Shown: positions 1 to 11,766, counted from the stretch's first letter. The stretch is DNA of 64,000 nucleotides from Melampsora larici-populina 98AG31 (GCF_000204055.1 NW_006768860.1:63504-127503), one strand, 5' to 3'. Notes: generated from the sequence alone by a model not told the origin. Translations and numbers: made by a program.

Positions 1-856
1 CGGCTAATACTTCACGTAGTAGGTTTTTGGATTTTGTTGAAGTTTTTGAGTTGGATTCGTATGTTTCATATTCTTGAAAGATCATACTGACTGTCGGATT
101 TCTTGGTAGTGTGACAACCTGGTTTAAGAAATCAAAAGTGTTCAGATCAGTTTGATGAGACCAAGATAGGAAAGAAGGGATTATAGGATTATAGTCTTAC
201 TTGATTCTTCCGTGTCACTGCTTCCCAATCGTCGACTAATTGTAACTTTAACGGTTCTGGAATCACGATCCGAATATTGGGTCTTTTTGAAGGTTCTTCC
301 TCCTTAAGACGTCCAGAAAGAAACCGAATGAGTAATCCGATCCGTTGAATCAAAATGAATAGAAAGATAAACCAAAAGCCCGTACAGTTTCAATCACGAT
401 ATCTCGACTCCTTTTTGTACCTCTTCCTTCAGGTTTCTTACCTTTATCTAAACTAGATCCGATCCCTAACTTATCCTTGATGATCGATTTCTCCGGAATA
501 TCTTTAAGTCTTCTAGCTTCATTTAATTCTTTTTGTTTCCTTAAGTTATCTTCATTTAATTTTAATAATCTATCTTCTGGTACCCATTCATCCCATGATT
601 GTTTCCATCCTTTGTAATGTACCCAATAATGTATACCTTTTTTGGAGTGTGATGGTCCATCACCTTTCCAATCTTCTGCTTTGAGGACCTGATTGAGATC
701 GATAACCAATTCAGACACGATGGATCATTTCAAGACGTAAGATGATAGTTTGAGATATCTTCCAACATAATCTGTTCAACTTACCTTGGCTTCATAAATT
801 AAAGGTCCGTGATAACACAACACGCGTTCATTCTCCGCGAATGCCAGTTTGACCAT
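1..856 (-). CDS. EAF3: EAF3/MRG15 chromodomain protein, NuA4 and Rpd3S subunit (C-terminus off the left edge)
   Basis: Known role of the family: chromodomain protein that binds methylated H3K36 and anchors the NuA4 acetyltransferase and Rpd3S deacetylase to transcribed chromatin. Exons read on the minus strand: 856-785, 688-386, 302-201 and 118-1, all joining in frame. Exon 1 (24 codons) carries [15 protein letters not shown] and exon 2 begins VLKAEDW, followed by [17 protein letters not shown]: this is the MRG15-type chromodomain with its aromatic residues present. A basic linker ending KRSRD follows. Exon 3 has [16 protein letters not shown] and exon 4 [17 protein letters not shown], the opening of the MRG domain. 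The start is the ATG directly before [11 protein letters not shown], as in homologues. The gene is cut by the window edge inside the MRG domain. It is divergent from NOG2. Splice sites are GT-AG (the exon 2 donor is GTACGG). Confidence 0.93.
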
Positions 857-1423
857 TTCGCTTTTGATAGGACTCGCCCGGCGATGTAGATATTGATACG
901 AGAAAAGTACAATTAACGATTTATTGTAGGGCTTGAGGTTCTAGTTTGAGATAAATGATATTGCCTCAGGTTGTTTTGAGATGAGGATCGCTGCTGGTTC
1001 ACGTCTATTGGCAGCAATACATTCAAGTGATACCAGTCCCGGATCCACACACTTGCAGTCAGTTTAGGAATCTATCTGTTCAAACTGATATAACATTACT
1101 TCACTCACCTCTCAAGCTAATAATCTCAGTTGGAACTTCATCATCCTTTGTTCCGCGATAGTAGTCATGATAAACTTTGTTTGTTTAACGTCCAAAGGAA
1201 CTTTGTGCTCATCTGCATTGGTCGATGTGACAGCATTGGATTTGTACATATGCTTCTGTTAGGGGTAGTATGTATTTAAGTACTTTCTGCCATAGTTTTG
1301 TCTGGGCAAATACCACAGGCAAGCCACTTGCTATGTACAGACTCACTCAGTCGAATCTCAATTTTATCAATCGAACTAAACCCAACCCAACCCATCCCAA
1401 ACCACTCTTTGACTCATTCCAAG
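857..1423. promoter_or_regulatory. Shared divergent 5' region between EAF3 and NOG2
   Basis: 567 bp separate the two divergent start codons, so this stretch must hold both promoters and 5' UTRs. Just upstream of the NOG2 ATG there is a C/A-rich stretch (repeats of CCCAACCC type) typical of a fungal 5' UTR. I see no further coding exon or RNA gene. Confidence 0.5.
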
Positions 1424-4094
1424 ATGCCACCCAAGACTAAATCTAGTGCGAGTAGAAAGTTGAGAGCTATCTCTAAACCAGGTCCCATCAAACAACATGT
1501 CAAAGGTATTATCTTTTTTCATTTATTTTTCATTTCTCATTTTTCATCGTGAGTCGAAATATTAGATTTATTGACCAAGTTTTATTCTCATCAGGTGAAA
1601 ATTTCTATCGTGATGCTTCAAAGGCTAAACGAGTCAAGATGTTATCCATCGATGGAGGAAAAGCCATTAGAGATCGAGATGGAACGATTCTAAAAGCAGC
1701 AGCTTTCCAATCATCTGATGCACCAGCTGGTCGAATCCAACCTGATCGACGTTGGTTTGGTAATACAAGAGTGATTTCACAAAAAGCTTTAGATCATTTT
1801 CGAACTTCGCTTGCCGAAAAACAAGCCGATCCTTATTCAGTGATCTTAAAACAAAACAAATTACCTATGAGTCTTTTACAATCAGATGCAGATAAAGCGG
1901 CTGAAGGTGGTAAAGGAATGAAAGTCGATCTTGTGACGGCTGAACCGTTTGATCAAACCTTTGGACCTAAACAAAGACGAAAACGACCTAGACTTAGTGG
2001 AGCGGGTACATTTGAAGAACTTTTAAAAGAAGCAGAAGATTTAAATGCGAATAAGAAATCCAAATCACTTGCAGGTGAAAAACTACCACCGGTGGATGGA
2101 TTAGGTGAATTTATTGTGGGTGCAGAGAAACAACTTGAAGAGATAGATGATGGGAATGATGAACTTCATAATGTAGCTGTAGATTATATTTTAAGTGCTG
2201 GGACTTCTAAACGAATTTGGTCAGAACTTTATAAGGTGATTGATTCGTCCGATGTGATTCTACATGTTCTTGATGCACGGGATCCGCTTGGAACGAGATG
2301 TTTGAGTGTGGAGAATTATTTGGCTAAGGAGAAGCGTGGTAAGAAGATGGTTTATATCCTTAACAAAGTCGATTTGGTCCCTGGATGGGTTGCTGTGAGT
2401 TTTCTGCTCTATAGTTTCGAATGCTTGTTTTTTTGAGACCAAAGCTTCACAATTATCAAATATTTATCATTGACCTTCTATCATCTGCGTCAATAGGCTC
2501 GATGGGTCAAATATTTGTCGAAATCTCACCCTGTTGTTGCTTTTCATGCTTCGATCAATAACTCGTTTGGAAAAGGTTCCCTGATTCAATTACTACGACA
2601 ATTTTCATCCCTCTTCTCTGATCGTAAACAAATCTCAGTTGGATTTATCGGGTATCCTAACGTCGGTAAATCATCGATCATCAATACATTGAAAAAGAAG
2701 AAAGTTTGTAATGTGGCACCGATCCCGGGAGAAACAAAGATTTGGCAATATATCACCTTGATGCGTAGGATTTATCTAATCGATTGTCCTGGGATCGTTC
2801 CTCCTTCATCTAAAGATTCAGAAGCTTCAAAAGTATTGAAAGGTGTGGTTAGAATCGAACATCTATCATCACCTTCGGATCATATTCCAGCTCTTCTTGA
2901 AAGAATTCGACCTGAATATATGAAACGAACTTATGGTGTTGAAGATTGGATTGATTCAGAAGATTTCTTAACTAAACTAGCTAGAAAGTCAGGAAAGCTT
3001 TTGAAAGGAGGTGAACCTGATTTACGTACAGTAGCTACTTCTGTACTGAATGATTGGATTAGAGGAAAGATTCCATTTTATGTTCCACCACCTACTCAAA
3101 TCCCTGGTATGAAACCTTGGACTAAATCAATAGATCAAGAGGATATGAAGAATGAAGAGACTGAAAAGGTTCTTGAGTCAAAGAAGAAAACACGTATAGA
3201 TGAAACTGGAGAGAAAGTTGGATATGTGAAAGGTGTTGCTCAACCATTACATCAAATCGTTCGATCTAATAAATTCCTTGATGTTGATGAAGTGGGCGAG
3301 TTTGAACATGCGGACGTCGATATGGATCAAGATGGAGAACGGGTTGAGAATGATTTAGATAATTCTGATCTTGAAATGGAAGATGAGGATGAAGAAGATG
3401 AAGAGGTTGATGCTTGGTCTGGAATTGGAAGTGAGGATGAAGAAGATAGTGACTCGGAGCTTTGTTTTGAAGATCTGGTTGCTAATGCTGCAGGAGCTTC
3501 AAATTCAAAAGTGAAATCTTCTAAGAAGTCCTCTGTTCTTCCTGCTGAGGCGACAGTCGAGATCGAGATGACTGGTGAAGGTGAAGATGTCGATGCTGGC
3601 TCGCAAAGTGATTTGGATGATGAGGATGAGGACGAAGACCTAGATCTTAATCTTGATTCAGACACTCCGACTCAAAAGACTTCAAGCAATACTAAAGGCA
3701 AACGAAAAGGTATGTAAGATTTAAAAGCGATTTGATCCTATTATTTGAACTAACTTTGGATCTCATGGAATTCTCATTTGGAATCTTTTTAGCGAACAAT
3801 GCAGATTACGATTCAGAAGAAGAAACTACAAAACATACCAAAGATCCTCGTATGAAGACAAATAAAAAGAAAGCCGAGAATTTCTTTACACATGCAAAGT
3901 AAGTGATTTTTTTCCCAAAAATATTTTGTTGATCATCTGTATCTGTTGTACTGATTAAACTTGAGTTTGTTTTTTTTTGGTATAAAAGTGTTAAAAATAA
4001 AAATCGATCTAGACAAATTCCTAAAGGAAATGAAAATGGAGGATCGTCAAAGAAAACTAGTAGAGGTAAAGGTGGAAAGAAAGGTAAAAGGTAA
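1424..4094 (+). CDS. NOG2: Nucleolar GTPase NOG2 (Nug2), 60S subunit assembly
   Basis: Known role: circularly permuted GTPase needed for late nucleolar/nuclear maturation and export of the pre-60S particle. Exons: 1424-1505, 1595-2394, 2497-3709, 3793-3898, 3989-4094; they join in frame to 768 residues. N-terminal NGP1NT-type region: [17 protein letters not shown] and [10 protein letters not shown]. The G motifs appear in permuted order: DARDPLGTR, then G4 NKVDLVP, then the P-loop GYPNVGKSS, then PGETK and G3 DCPG. The C-terminal third is strongly acidic (Asp/Glu runs coded around 3370-3650) and ends in a Lys/Arg/Gly-rich tail with [14 protein letters not shown], as in the family. The start is the ATG giving [12 protein letters not shown]. 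Divergent from EAF3. Nothing looks broken. Confidence 0.96.
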
Positions 4095-5478
4095 ATGATT
4101 ACATACTTGGTGATTGGATTTGAGTGGTTAGTTTGAGGTTTGTGATCATGAAATGATAGTTATTACTTTGATTCTCTTACGTATCTTTTTGACTGGGTAA
4201 ATGATTTATTTGGTTGGATATGATTTGGTTTCGGATCGGTTTCTTTTTGATGATCAGTGTGTGGTGGAGTTTGAGGTGTGGTAGATCTGATCAAAATTAG
4301 ATTGTTTCTAACTTTTCAAGTCATGATGTGTATTTGAATCATCCATGATGGTTTCTTTTTATGATCACGGTCTTGATCACTTTGAAAACATTTGATCTTT
4401 GTTCATTTTATTATGCTTTCTGAATGTTGTGAGATTTGGTATAGATCTAAGAGTCTACTTCGCTCTGTTGCTTACAAGTGAGATATACATGGTGAACAAG
4501 AATGATATTCTGTCATGAAAGTCGCTCGGGCAACTGAAAGCCTCAGACAAGCCTGGTCACCTCAAGGCTCAGACATGCTGCCTCTCTTGGACTTGCTCGT
4601 CTTTCCGAGAGAGGGACATGCTTGAATTCAGAGAAGCTGGCTGATGTGTTACAAAGAAACCAGTCAACATTTTACAAGTGCAACACATCTAATTTCCGGA
4701 AACGCTGATGAACCCGCTAGGCTTGAGCAAGACTTGCTGTTTTTGTGGCCCACAGAAAGACATGACTAAAGCGTGTAGGACTCAGGAGGGTAGTTGTTGA
4801 AGTTGTGATTTACGCTATTAGAGTCAGATCTTGATCGGTTTATTTTAACCAAGTCCTTCGCCAGGCCTCACGAGGGGTGAGGGACCTTGTTATGTCATAA
4901 TTTGGTCAAATATTTCAAGTCGGGCAGCTTTAGACCTGTGTAAATAATTTCAGACCCCATGAGTTGCTTCACACAGCAAGCGAGACAGAATCTGAAGAAC
5001 TACTCTGATTTCAGCACTCGAGACTCCAGAAAAAGTACGCACGATCGGGATGCATGAAAGATGGCAACAACGCGACAAATTCTTCGAAAGAAGTCGCGTC
5101 GTTGCTGAGCGAATTCGAGTCACAGGTTGTTAGACTTCGATCAAGCGACGGTGCAACTTGGCTCTCACGAGATATCGATCAAGTATACTCGGATATTGCT
5201 TTACCCATCACAGCAAGGACGCGATGAACAATTCAAGACCGAATTTGCAGCATCCTCTTAGCAATGGCGGGCTTAGCAAACGGATCAGAGCTTGTTTCCA
5301 GATAAACAGATCACTGAATCGGACAAGACGATCCTCCGCTATTATGATTGCCTTGACGGATATATCATTGGTGCTCTGGCGTAATTTAAGTTTTTTGCTA
5401 GCAATTTTCCATTTACTCAATCAATCGCTAGATACTCCAGGCGTCTGTTTATTTTACACTTGAAGCATAGACTCAGCC
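4095..5478. other. Intergenic, 1.4 kb, no supported gene
   Basis: Holds the NOG2 3' flank and the upstream region of the secreted-protein gene. Only short open frames occur and none has recognisable motifs. At about 4581-4618 there is a short self-complementary sequence resembling the inner part of the Mutator-type TIR found at 29310 and 29830, probably a relic. I see no RNA gene. Confidence 0.5.
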
Positions 5479-8399
5479 ATGCTCTTGCCTCAGTTTTTAG
5501 TCAAGTTTTGCTTGATATGTTTTTCTTCTCTTTCGATAAATACATCCTCTTCAAGGTCCGCTCGTAAGCTGAACACTCGAGGCCGTATACATTGGTTTGG
5601 TAGCCATTCGCACAACCCACACTCGATTTCGCGACGCCGCCAGTTATCATCAAGTGACTCGACAATCAACTCGACAAATAAATCGACTGGCTGCTTCAAT
5701 TACTTGATGAAAACAAATGGCTGCGTATCTTCAAGTCCTCTTACAAATTGTGGCCCAAAATTTGCGGCCAAAGAACCTGTTCAACTTGTGAGTCATTCTA
5801 CCATTTTTTTCGAAAACTGGGAAAGTAAAGTATCTGAATATAACATCTACTTACTCTAATAGTTTGGAGCTTCCCTTTGGATAGCCAATATTGAATATTC
5901 CCCTGAAGTTTCTCTTACCTCGAATACATCATCACGAGCTTACAACACCGAATCAAACTCCCAATTGCTAGGGTCCACCATTGCACATAACTTGTCTAAA
6001 TCAAACATCAATGAAGGCTCAGTCAAACCTCAAAACTCCATCATTTCCGCCAATACTTCCAGGACAGTTAAGACGAGCAAGGTGATCTCCAGTTCTAGTA
6101 ACTCGACAGACTGCCTTTGTGATCAAGAAGGCAATTCATTGATCAATGGAACCCATACAAATTACTCCAACGTGAGGGTACCCAGTCTAAAGACAAATGA
6201 TGTAACAGGATTCTCACGCATTCCTCTTGACCTTCTTCATCCCGACAATTCCGTCAAGAAGAGTCAGACTTTACAGGATAGCTCGAAAACCGCGAAGACA
6301 GACGATATCGCCAGATTCTCACGCATTCCTCTCGACCTTCTTTATCCCGGCGGGACTGTTGAGAAGAATCAACCTCTACAGGATAACACGCAGAATGCAT
6401 TGATGGGATCAGAAAATGTAGGCTACAATGCAACTGATCACCTTCACGCTCAAACCATTGATGAATCAGATGATAATAATCAACCTTTACTTTCTCAGAT
6501 CTCTTCTACACGGACGTCAAAGACTACAGGGGCAATCCAATCACAGACATTGAAAACTATGGACGGAGGCCAGAACACCCCGGTGACCAATGACAAAAAT
6601 CTATCTGCATCTAGTAATCTTTCAAGCCCCTTGTCTGATAGTCCATCCAAGGACGTTGACCCCCAGGTTGTGGAGTCTGTGGATACTGATACATCAACCA
6701 ACAAATTAGATTCGATCAAAGAAATTTCACCCGATCTTGTGAACAACACACGCCTTGTCATCTATGAAGAAGACGACGACGGAGAAGACGAGAAAAATGA
6801 ACACAAGAAACCCTATGAGACTAGTTCCGCTGCAGAGAAAGTATCAGACACAGACAAGCTAAGTATGGAGAACTCTGTAAACGAAGTGCTTGCAGCACTC
6901 AACATGTCTCAGATGGGTATCTCGACCAAGTCTCACGATCGGCCATTATTTCTTGGCTTAGAGAAAAATGGTGAAATTCAACCAATCAAATCACTCAATG
7001 TCTCGGTTTCTTCAGATGATGAACCTGATCATTCGGAGAAGGAGAAAGAGAAACCCAGCCAGTCACAATCACCAAACATTACAAACGCTACAGTCGATGG
7101 ATCAAACACGAATCAAGACTCACAATCCTCCTCCATCAACAGTACGATCACATCGAACTCTACTTCGGGGAACAGCGCATATCAACCTTCAAGTTCTATT
7201 GGTGATAACACTGTCGGGGATCATGGATCAGATGAGCACAAAGATACGCAAACCGAGAACGCGTCAAGTAACTCAAACGCGTCGGTGAATGTCACTCAGG
7301 TGCAGGGCGCTACAGAGGCTTCCAAAAGTGAGAATGTAAATGAGAGTAGCGATAATCAGGGCAAAGTAGAAGAATCAAATCAGTACTCCGATTCGCCAAA
7401 GCCCCCTTCCGAGTCAGAAAACAAAGACAGCATTTCAAGCTCGATTGATTCGGTGTCTGCAACTCCAGCGAGCACTTTGATTCGGGTGAGTGATTTTTTC
7501 TGCCTTTCTAACCCCAATTACCCATCATGTCAGCTTTCGAAAGGTTGTTTTACAATACTAAACTTGGATGGAAACCCGTAGCGTCAGATATCACCATCAT
7601 TGATTTCATCCGATGCATCAAACCCAGCTATGGGACTCGATTCATCATCTCCGCAACCACTCCAAGCGCTTAACCCTGAGCCTTATCCAGAGCTTATCTC
7701 ACCACCTATTCACTCTTATTCAAAAGGTATTTGTGGAGAGTACGATGGCGAAGCCGATTACGCCGTGTGCTTGTGGAGTGGATCTGATGAAACGGGAGCT
7801 GATGCATCAAAAAGCGGATGGTTGAACACGTTAGTCATTGTTTTTTTTCGTTCAAGACATGAAGAAAAATATGTGATGGAACAAAAATTTAACACGATTG
7901 CATCACTTTCTCTATCACCAATCTAGCGCAATAACTGGAAACTGTGGAAAAAGAATGTAAGTTTTAAATGCTATTTTTTTCACGCAAGGATTTACTTAAC
8001 CTCGTTTTAAATTTGGATATGTTACAGAAAAGTAGCGCGACCTGGGTCTCCATTTATCATTGCAAGACTGATGGATGGTTGTAGTTTTGAAATAAAAGAT
8101 CCAAGTATAGCTTGTAACCAGATATTTCTATCAAAACAGGTAAGAAGTCCTTTTGGGATTAATGAAACCCAAAAGAACGCCTTGACTAATATAGCTTTTA
8201 CGTGACGCGCCTCATAGGTTTTCTTGTCAATGAAGCCAACACGGAAAGAGCTCATAACAGGGACTCTGGAGGGTGGTGTAATTTGGGATTTGTGAGTTCA
8301 TTTGAGTAAACAAAATTCTATGTTGGGCTCAAACTAAAGTTAATTTTCTGATGTGGTTCAGCTTGACAAGTTCAGATCAAAATAGTGTGCCAGTGTAGG
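5479..8399 (+). CDS. Large secreted Ser/Asn-rich protein with Cys-containing C-terminal domain (possibly double-psi beta-barrel-like)
   Basis: Exons 5479-5787, 5863-7485, 7582-7829, 7927-7956, 8028-8139, 8218-8291, 8363-8399; all junctions are GT-AG and keep frame. The N-terminus MLLPQFLVKFCLICFSSLS looks like a signal peptide. A long low-complexity region (Ser, Thr, Asn, Asp, Glu rich, many N-x-S/T sites) follows, including a tandem pair of FSRIPLDLL(H/Y)P units about 40 residues apart. The last roughly 130 residues are different: ADYAVCLWSGSDETG, TGNCGK, PFIIARLMDGCSF, ACNQIFLSKQ, GVIWDF. That spacing resembles secreted RlpA/barwin-like double-psi beta-barrels (Cys-Gly early, C-x-x-I-x-L-S, final V-x-W-D-F), but the match is by eye. 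Function unknown; a secreted or cell-wall protein is inferred. The start is the first ATG before the hydrophobic stretch. Confidence 0.65.
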
Positions 8400-8697
8400 A
8401 TAAGGCGTGAAGAAACTTCCGTCAAACCCTACTAGTTGAATCAGTCAAACAATATTTATTGTCTGTTCATATAAATCTAACTGTGATAACACGGTAAATT
8501 GACTGAAGACGTTGCAGGCTTACTGGGCAGGACCTCACATTTATTTATCTTTGCATTTTCTTGTATACCTTGTACTGTGATAGCTATTGCAAAATTATTT
8601 CAGATCATCATACCTTTGTAAAACGGATACCATGTGTATATGATTATCTAACATTTATTTGCAGTTATATTGGAAATGGATCAAAAAAATCTATCTA
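8400..8697. other. Intergenic flank of the LTR element insertion
   Basis: 3' flank of the secreted-protein gene up to the target-site duplication. AT-rich; no gene or RNA seen. Confidence 0.5.
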
Positions 8698-8702
8698 TCC
8701 TC

Positions 8703-8916
8703 TGTTATGGCCCGAGGTCTGCCCAGCGTATGTACACGACTGCGGCACAGTAGACCTAGTCCAGCTTTGTATATAACCTGTCTAGCTCCAGCTCCCGGCT
8801 CCTTCCACATCCTTGTTCGTGGTTGGATCCCAGATGCTGAGCTTGCGCTCTAACAGGTATGCGTAATCTATCCTTGTTCGTGGTTGGATCCCAGATGCTG
8901 AGCTTGCGCTCTAACA
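8703..8916 (+). repeat. 5' LTR (214 bp) of the non-autonomous element
   Basis: TGTTATGGCCC start and CGCTCTAACA end, identical to the copy at 11767-11980. Contains a TATA-like TATATAA about 70 bp in. The last 47 bp duplicate an upstream 47-bp block (both end CGCTCTAACA) with a short spacer between them, so the LTR end itself is a tandem duplication. Confidence 0.95.
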
Positions 8917-8931
8917 GGTTATGAGTCCCAG
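8917..8931 (+). other. Primer-binding site, half-tRNA initiator Met type
   Basis: GGTTATGAGTCCCAG begins immediately after the 5' LTR. It matches the complement of the anticodon stem-loop of initiator tRNA-Met (whose loop reads CTCATAACC) rather than a tRNA 3' end. Priming by a tRNA half molecule is known for copia. The tRNA match is from memory of the conserved anticodon loop. Confidence 0.65.
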
Positions 8932-9400
8932 TCGGTGATACCAGCTGTGGATGTCAAAGATTTTGGTTGAAATTTTTTGAGCGATCGATACGTACCAGGT
9001 GTTCTAATCCATCACCGAGCAGAAATAAAGATTCCGACAACAACATCGGCTCAGTTTCATAACAAACAGAAGTTTACCAGTTTTAAAAGATTCAGAAGAT
9101 TGAGTGTTATCGAAGTTTCATTTTTTTACAAAATAAGAAGAAGATATAGTGTTTTTAAAGGTTTTACTGTTGATTTACAAATACAAGATCGCCATTTGAT
9201 AGCTATTTCAAGCGTCCAAAGTTATATCAAGATTTATTGATCAAACAGTTTATCGGTTGATGAAGTTTATATTACTATAATCCGCTCCTACCTTTAGTTT
9301 TAGTTCCAACCTCTTGATGCCAGCGTGTTAAGCTGAGGACTACCAGTTTGATTTATCACCACTCAATACCTTTTGAAGATTTGTTTTATTAATTCCAAAG

Positions 9401-11503
9401 ATGACTTATCAACTTCCTTATCAACTTCCCACCACCACATTTCCTCTATCTACCCCGAATACCCAGACACTGCCACCTGCCCTTCTGCAAGCTCTCCATC
9501 GACTCGCCACATTTTCTTCCAACATCCAGCTCTTAACATCTCAATTTGCTCCGCATCTCCATTTCCACGCACATCATTCATGCTTCTCCAAGCCTACCCC
9601 ACAACACTTTGCTCGCCGCCGGAAGCCAACAACTCGCTCAACAGCTTGGCGATTACAAAACCTCACGCCTCCTGATCCCATCACTCACCTTCCAGCTTCA
9701 GGTGTTACACCCTCGGCTTCAATCGCTACATTGATCACAAATGCCCCACTGCGGCCGGTCTCAGCTCCACCATTCGACTCAACGCGACATACATCAAAAA
9801 TGCCGAGATCAAGCTCTATACCTCCTTGTACCACTCAATCACGCACGCAAGCAGGGCCAAATAAACTAGTCCAATATGCTTTATCAAATCATCAATCTGA
9901 TGAACCATTATCACAGAACAGCATCAAATCTCGATCAATGACTTCCGCAAGCACCGCGGTTGACCTGATCCGAGTCGAATGTCCAATCGACCAGCAACCT
10001 GTTCTCAACTCAAGACCCAAACGAGCTGCGCAACAGCCATTTCCACCGGCTGACTCTCATAATATCAAAAATACTCGTGATTTGCTTATAGACCTCAATG
10101 CAATCATCTCGAATGACTCAAGATTGCCTGTATCGGCCTCAGAAACCGAAGTATTGAGTGCTAGTATATCATTAACAGCCATAGATATCCCTAATGCTGC
10201 TATTGACTTGCTTGTTCCCACCACCGTCGGTCCAGCTCCTNNNNNNNNNNNNNNNNNNNNNNNNNNNNNNNNNNNNNNNNNNNNNNNNNNNNNNNNNNNN
10301 NNNNNNNNNNNNNNNNNNNNNNNNNNNNNNNNNNNNNNNNNNNNNNNNNNNNNNNNNNNNNNNNNNNNNNNNNNNNNNNNNNNNNNNNNNNNNNNNNNNN
10401 NNNNNNNNNNNNNNNNNNNNNNNNNNNNNNNNNNNNNNNNNNNNNNNNNNNNNNNAGAACACACTGCTGTTGTTTCACCACCGCGTGTCCCTTCGAATCT
10501 AGCGTCTGCCACCAAGATCGACCCGATCCTGAACGCGATTGAACTGGCGATAGTTCCAAATGTGAATCCTGTCATTGAGGATCTAATATTGAGCGCTGCG
10601 AATGATCACGCGTTATACTCTGCTGTTGGTTGTCTAACTACTGGTGATATCAATCAAGACACCATCACTGACATCGATCAAAACCGAACTGTGGATTTAG
10701 TGCTCAATGTAGAGAAAGGACTTGCGGATGATGTTGATCAAGAACTCGATACAACCAAAATTGTAGCTCTAAATGACCAATTACGACTACCGGTTGCAAG
10801 CCTGATGAAATCTGTCCCTATGTTTGCTGTTGATCGATCAGTTGATCTCGGTGATACTAAAGCGGGAAATCACGGACACGCTGCTGACGTTCACCCAGAC
10901 CCTGATGCTACAACCGATCCCGTTCTTGATGATCTTGTCTCAATACAATCAGAAACCAATCACCCTCTGCAAGTTTTTATCTCTGATATTCACCTTGGAT
11001 CAAATTTGGATATGCTCTCATCACCACAGCCTTATCATATTGCTCACCCTGTCGCATCCTCAACCGACATACCTTCGCCTTTGATGAACAAGAAGAAGAA
11101 GAAAAAGAAGAACAAGAAGAAGAGACATAGTACTGATAATAATTCATCTGAACAACACTGCCGCAAATATGATGTCACTGACAACTTTGGCTTTTACGCT
11201 CCAAATGGATGGATTGAAGATCATCATCATTCTTCAAATCATTCTCCTTCACTGCAACAAGACATGCATACACCGAGTGAAACCAATTATGACCACCTTC
11301 TTGGTCTTGTTCATCAACTTCTCTTTTGTCATCATATGTACGACCTCCTTCAAGTAGATGAGCAGGGTATCCTTTTTGGGAAGGAATATGGTCAACATAT
11401 TCAAAATCAAGATGTGATTTGTTATTCACATGAGGGTGAATTCATGTTTAGACGTACAAAAGATGGAAAGATATTTGATTATCTTGATGTGCTTGAGTAT
11501 TGA
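9401..11503 (+). CDS. Unknown ORF carried by the LTR element (about 700 residues, contains assembly gap)
   Basis: One uninterrupted frame runs on both sides of the N run. Start chosen at MTYQLPYQLPTTTF, the first ATG of the frame. The N-terminal third is Thr/Pro/Ser/His rich with basic patches (HFARRRKPTTRSTAWRL). The middle is rich in Asp, Ile, Leu, Val (LLIDLNAIISND, AAIDLLVPTTV, VSIQSETNHPLQVF). A run of about 14 mostly Lys residues (KKKKKKKNKKKRH) is a likely nuclear localisation signal. The C-terminal region looks folded: YDHLLGLVHQLLFCHHMYDL, then EGEFMFRRTKDGKIFDYLDV. No gag, protease or polymerase motif is visible and I do not recognise the family. Codon use and the intact frame argue for recent selection or recent origin. 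Confidence 0.7.
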   Translation: MTYQLPYQLPTTTFPLSTPNTQTLPPALLQALHRLATFSSNIQLLTSQFAPHLHFHAHHSCFSKPTPQHFARRRKPTTRSTAWRLQNLTPPDPITHLPASGVTPSASIATLITNAPLRPVSAPPFDSTRHTSKMPRSSSIPPCTTQSRTQAGPNKLVQYALSNHQSDEPLSQNSIKSRSMTSASTAVDLIRVECPIDQQPVLNSRPKRAAQQPFPPADSHNIKNTRDLLIDLNAIISNDSRLPVSASETEVLSASISLTAIDIPNAAIDLLVPTTVGPAPXXXXXXXXXXXXXXXXXXXXXXXXXXXXXXXXXXXXXXXXXXXXXXXXXXXXXXXXXXXXXXXXXXXXXXXXEHTAVVSPPRVPSNLASATKIDPILNAIELAIVPNVNPVIEDLILSAANDHALYSAVGCLTTGDINQDTITDIDQNRTVDLVLNVEKGLADDVDQELDTTKIVALNDQLRLPVASLMKSVPMFAVDRSVDLGDTKAGNHGHAADVHPDPDATTDPVLDDLVSIQSETNHPLQVFISDIHLGSNLDMLSSPQPYHIAHPVASSTDIPSPLMNKKKKKKKNKKKRHSTDNNSSEQHCRKYDVTDNFGFYAPNGWIEDHHHSSNHSPSLQQDMHTPSETNYDHLLGLVHQLLFCHHMYDLLQVDEQGILFGKEYGQHIQNQDVICYSHEGEFMFRRTKDGKIFDYLDVLEY
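10241..10455. other. Assembly gap (215 N)
   Basis: Run of N inside the LTR element ORF. The size may be estimated; the same frame is open on both sides with this length. Confidence 0.99.
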
Positions 11504-11757
11504 TATCTTTTCTCTTATATTTTCTGTTCTTGTTTTATTTTGGAAGCAGATTTACCACATGGTGCTTATTGATTATGTGAAGGGGGGAGAATTTCTCTAG
11601 TATTCCAAGTTTCTTTTCCGCATTTTGTTTGACTCGGCGATGATCTTTTATTTTTGTTATCTTATCTTGACTTTTCCACATATATGTGATGATTTTTTTT
11701 TTTTTGTTTTTACTTCTCTCTCTGTTTCTGTTTCTATGGGGTACTGTGCCTTGTCGT

Positions 11758-11766
11758 GGGGGGGAG
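11758..11766 (+). other. Polypurine tract before the 3' LTR
   Basis: GGGGGGGAG directly abuts TGTTATGG of the 3' LTR, the expected place for plus-strand priming. Confidence 0.75.

Noticed and set aside
3327..3665. Minus-strand ORF of 112 residues, Ser-rich
   Set aside because: Antisense shadow of the acidic Asp/Glu region of NOG2; poly-Ser arises from GAT/GAA repeats.
5040..5250. Open frame reading LLDFDQATVQLGSHEISIKY before the secreted-protein gene
   Set aside because: Bounded by stops, no start codon and no acceptor/donor that joins the downstream gene in frame.
8977..9240. 87-codon frame in the leader of the LTR element
   Set aside because: Lacks an ATG start, has no known motif and is basic/AT-driven; probably untranslated leader.
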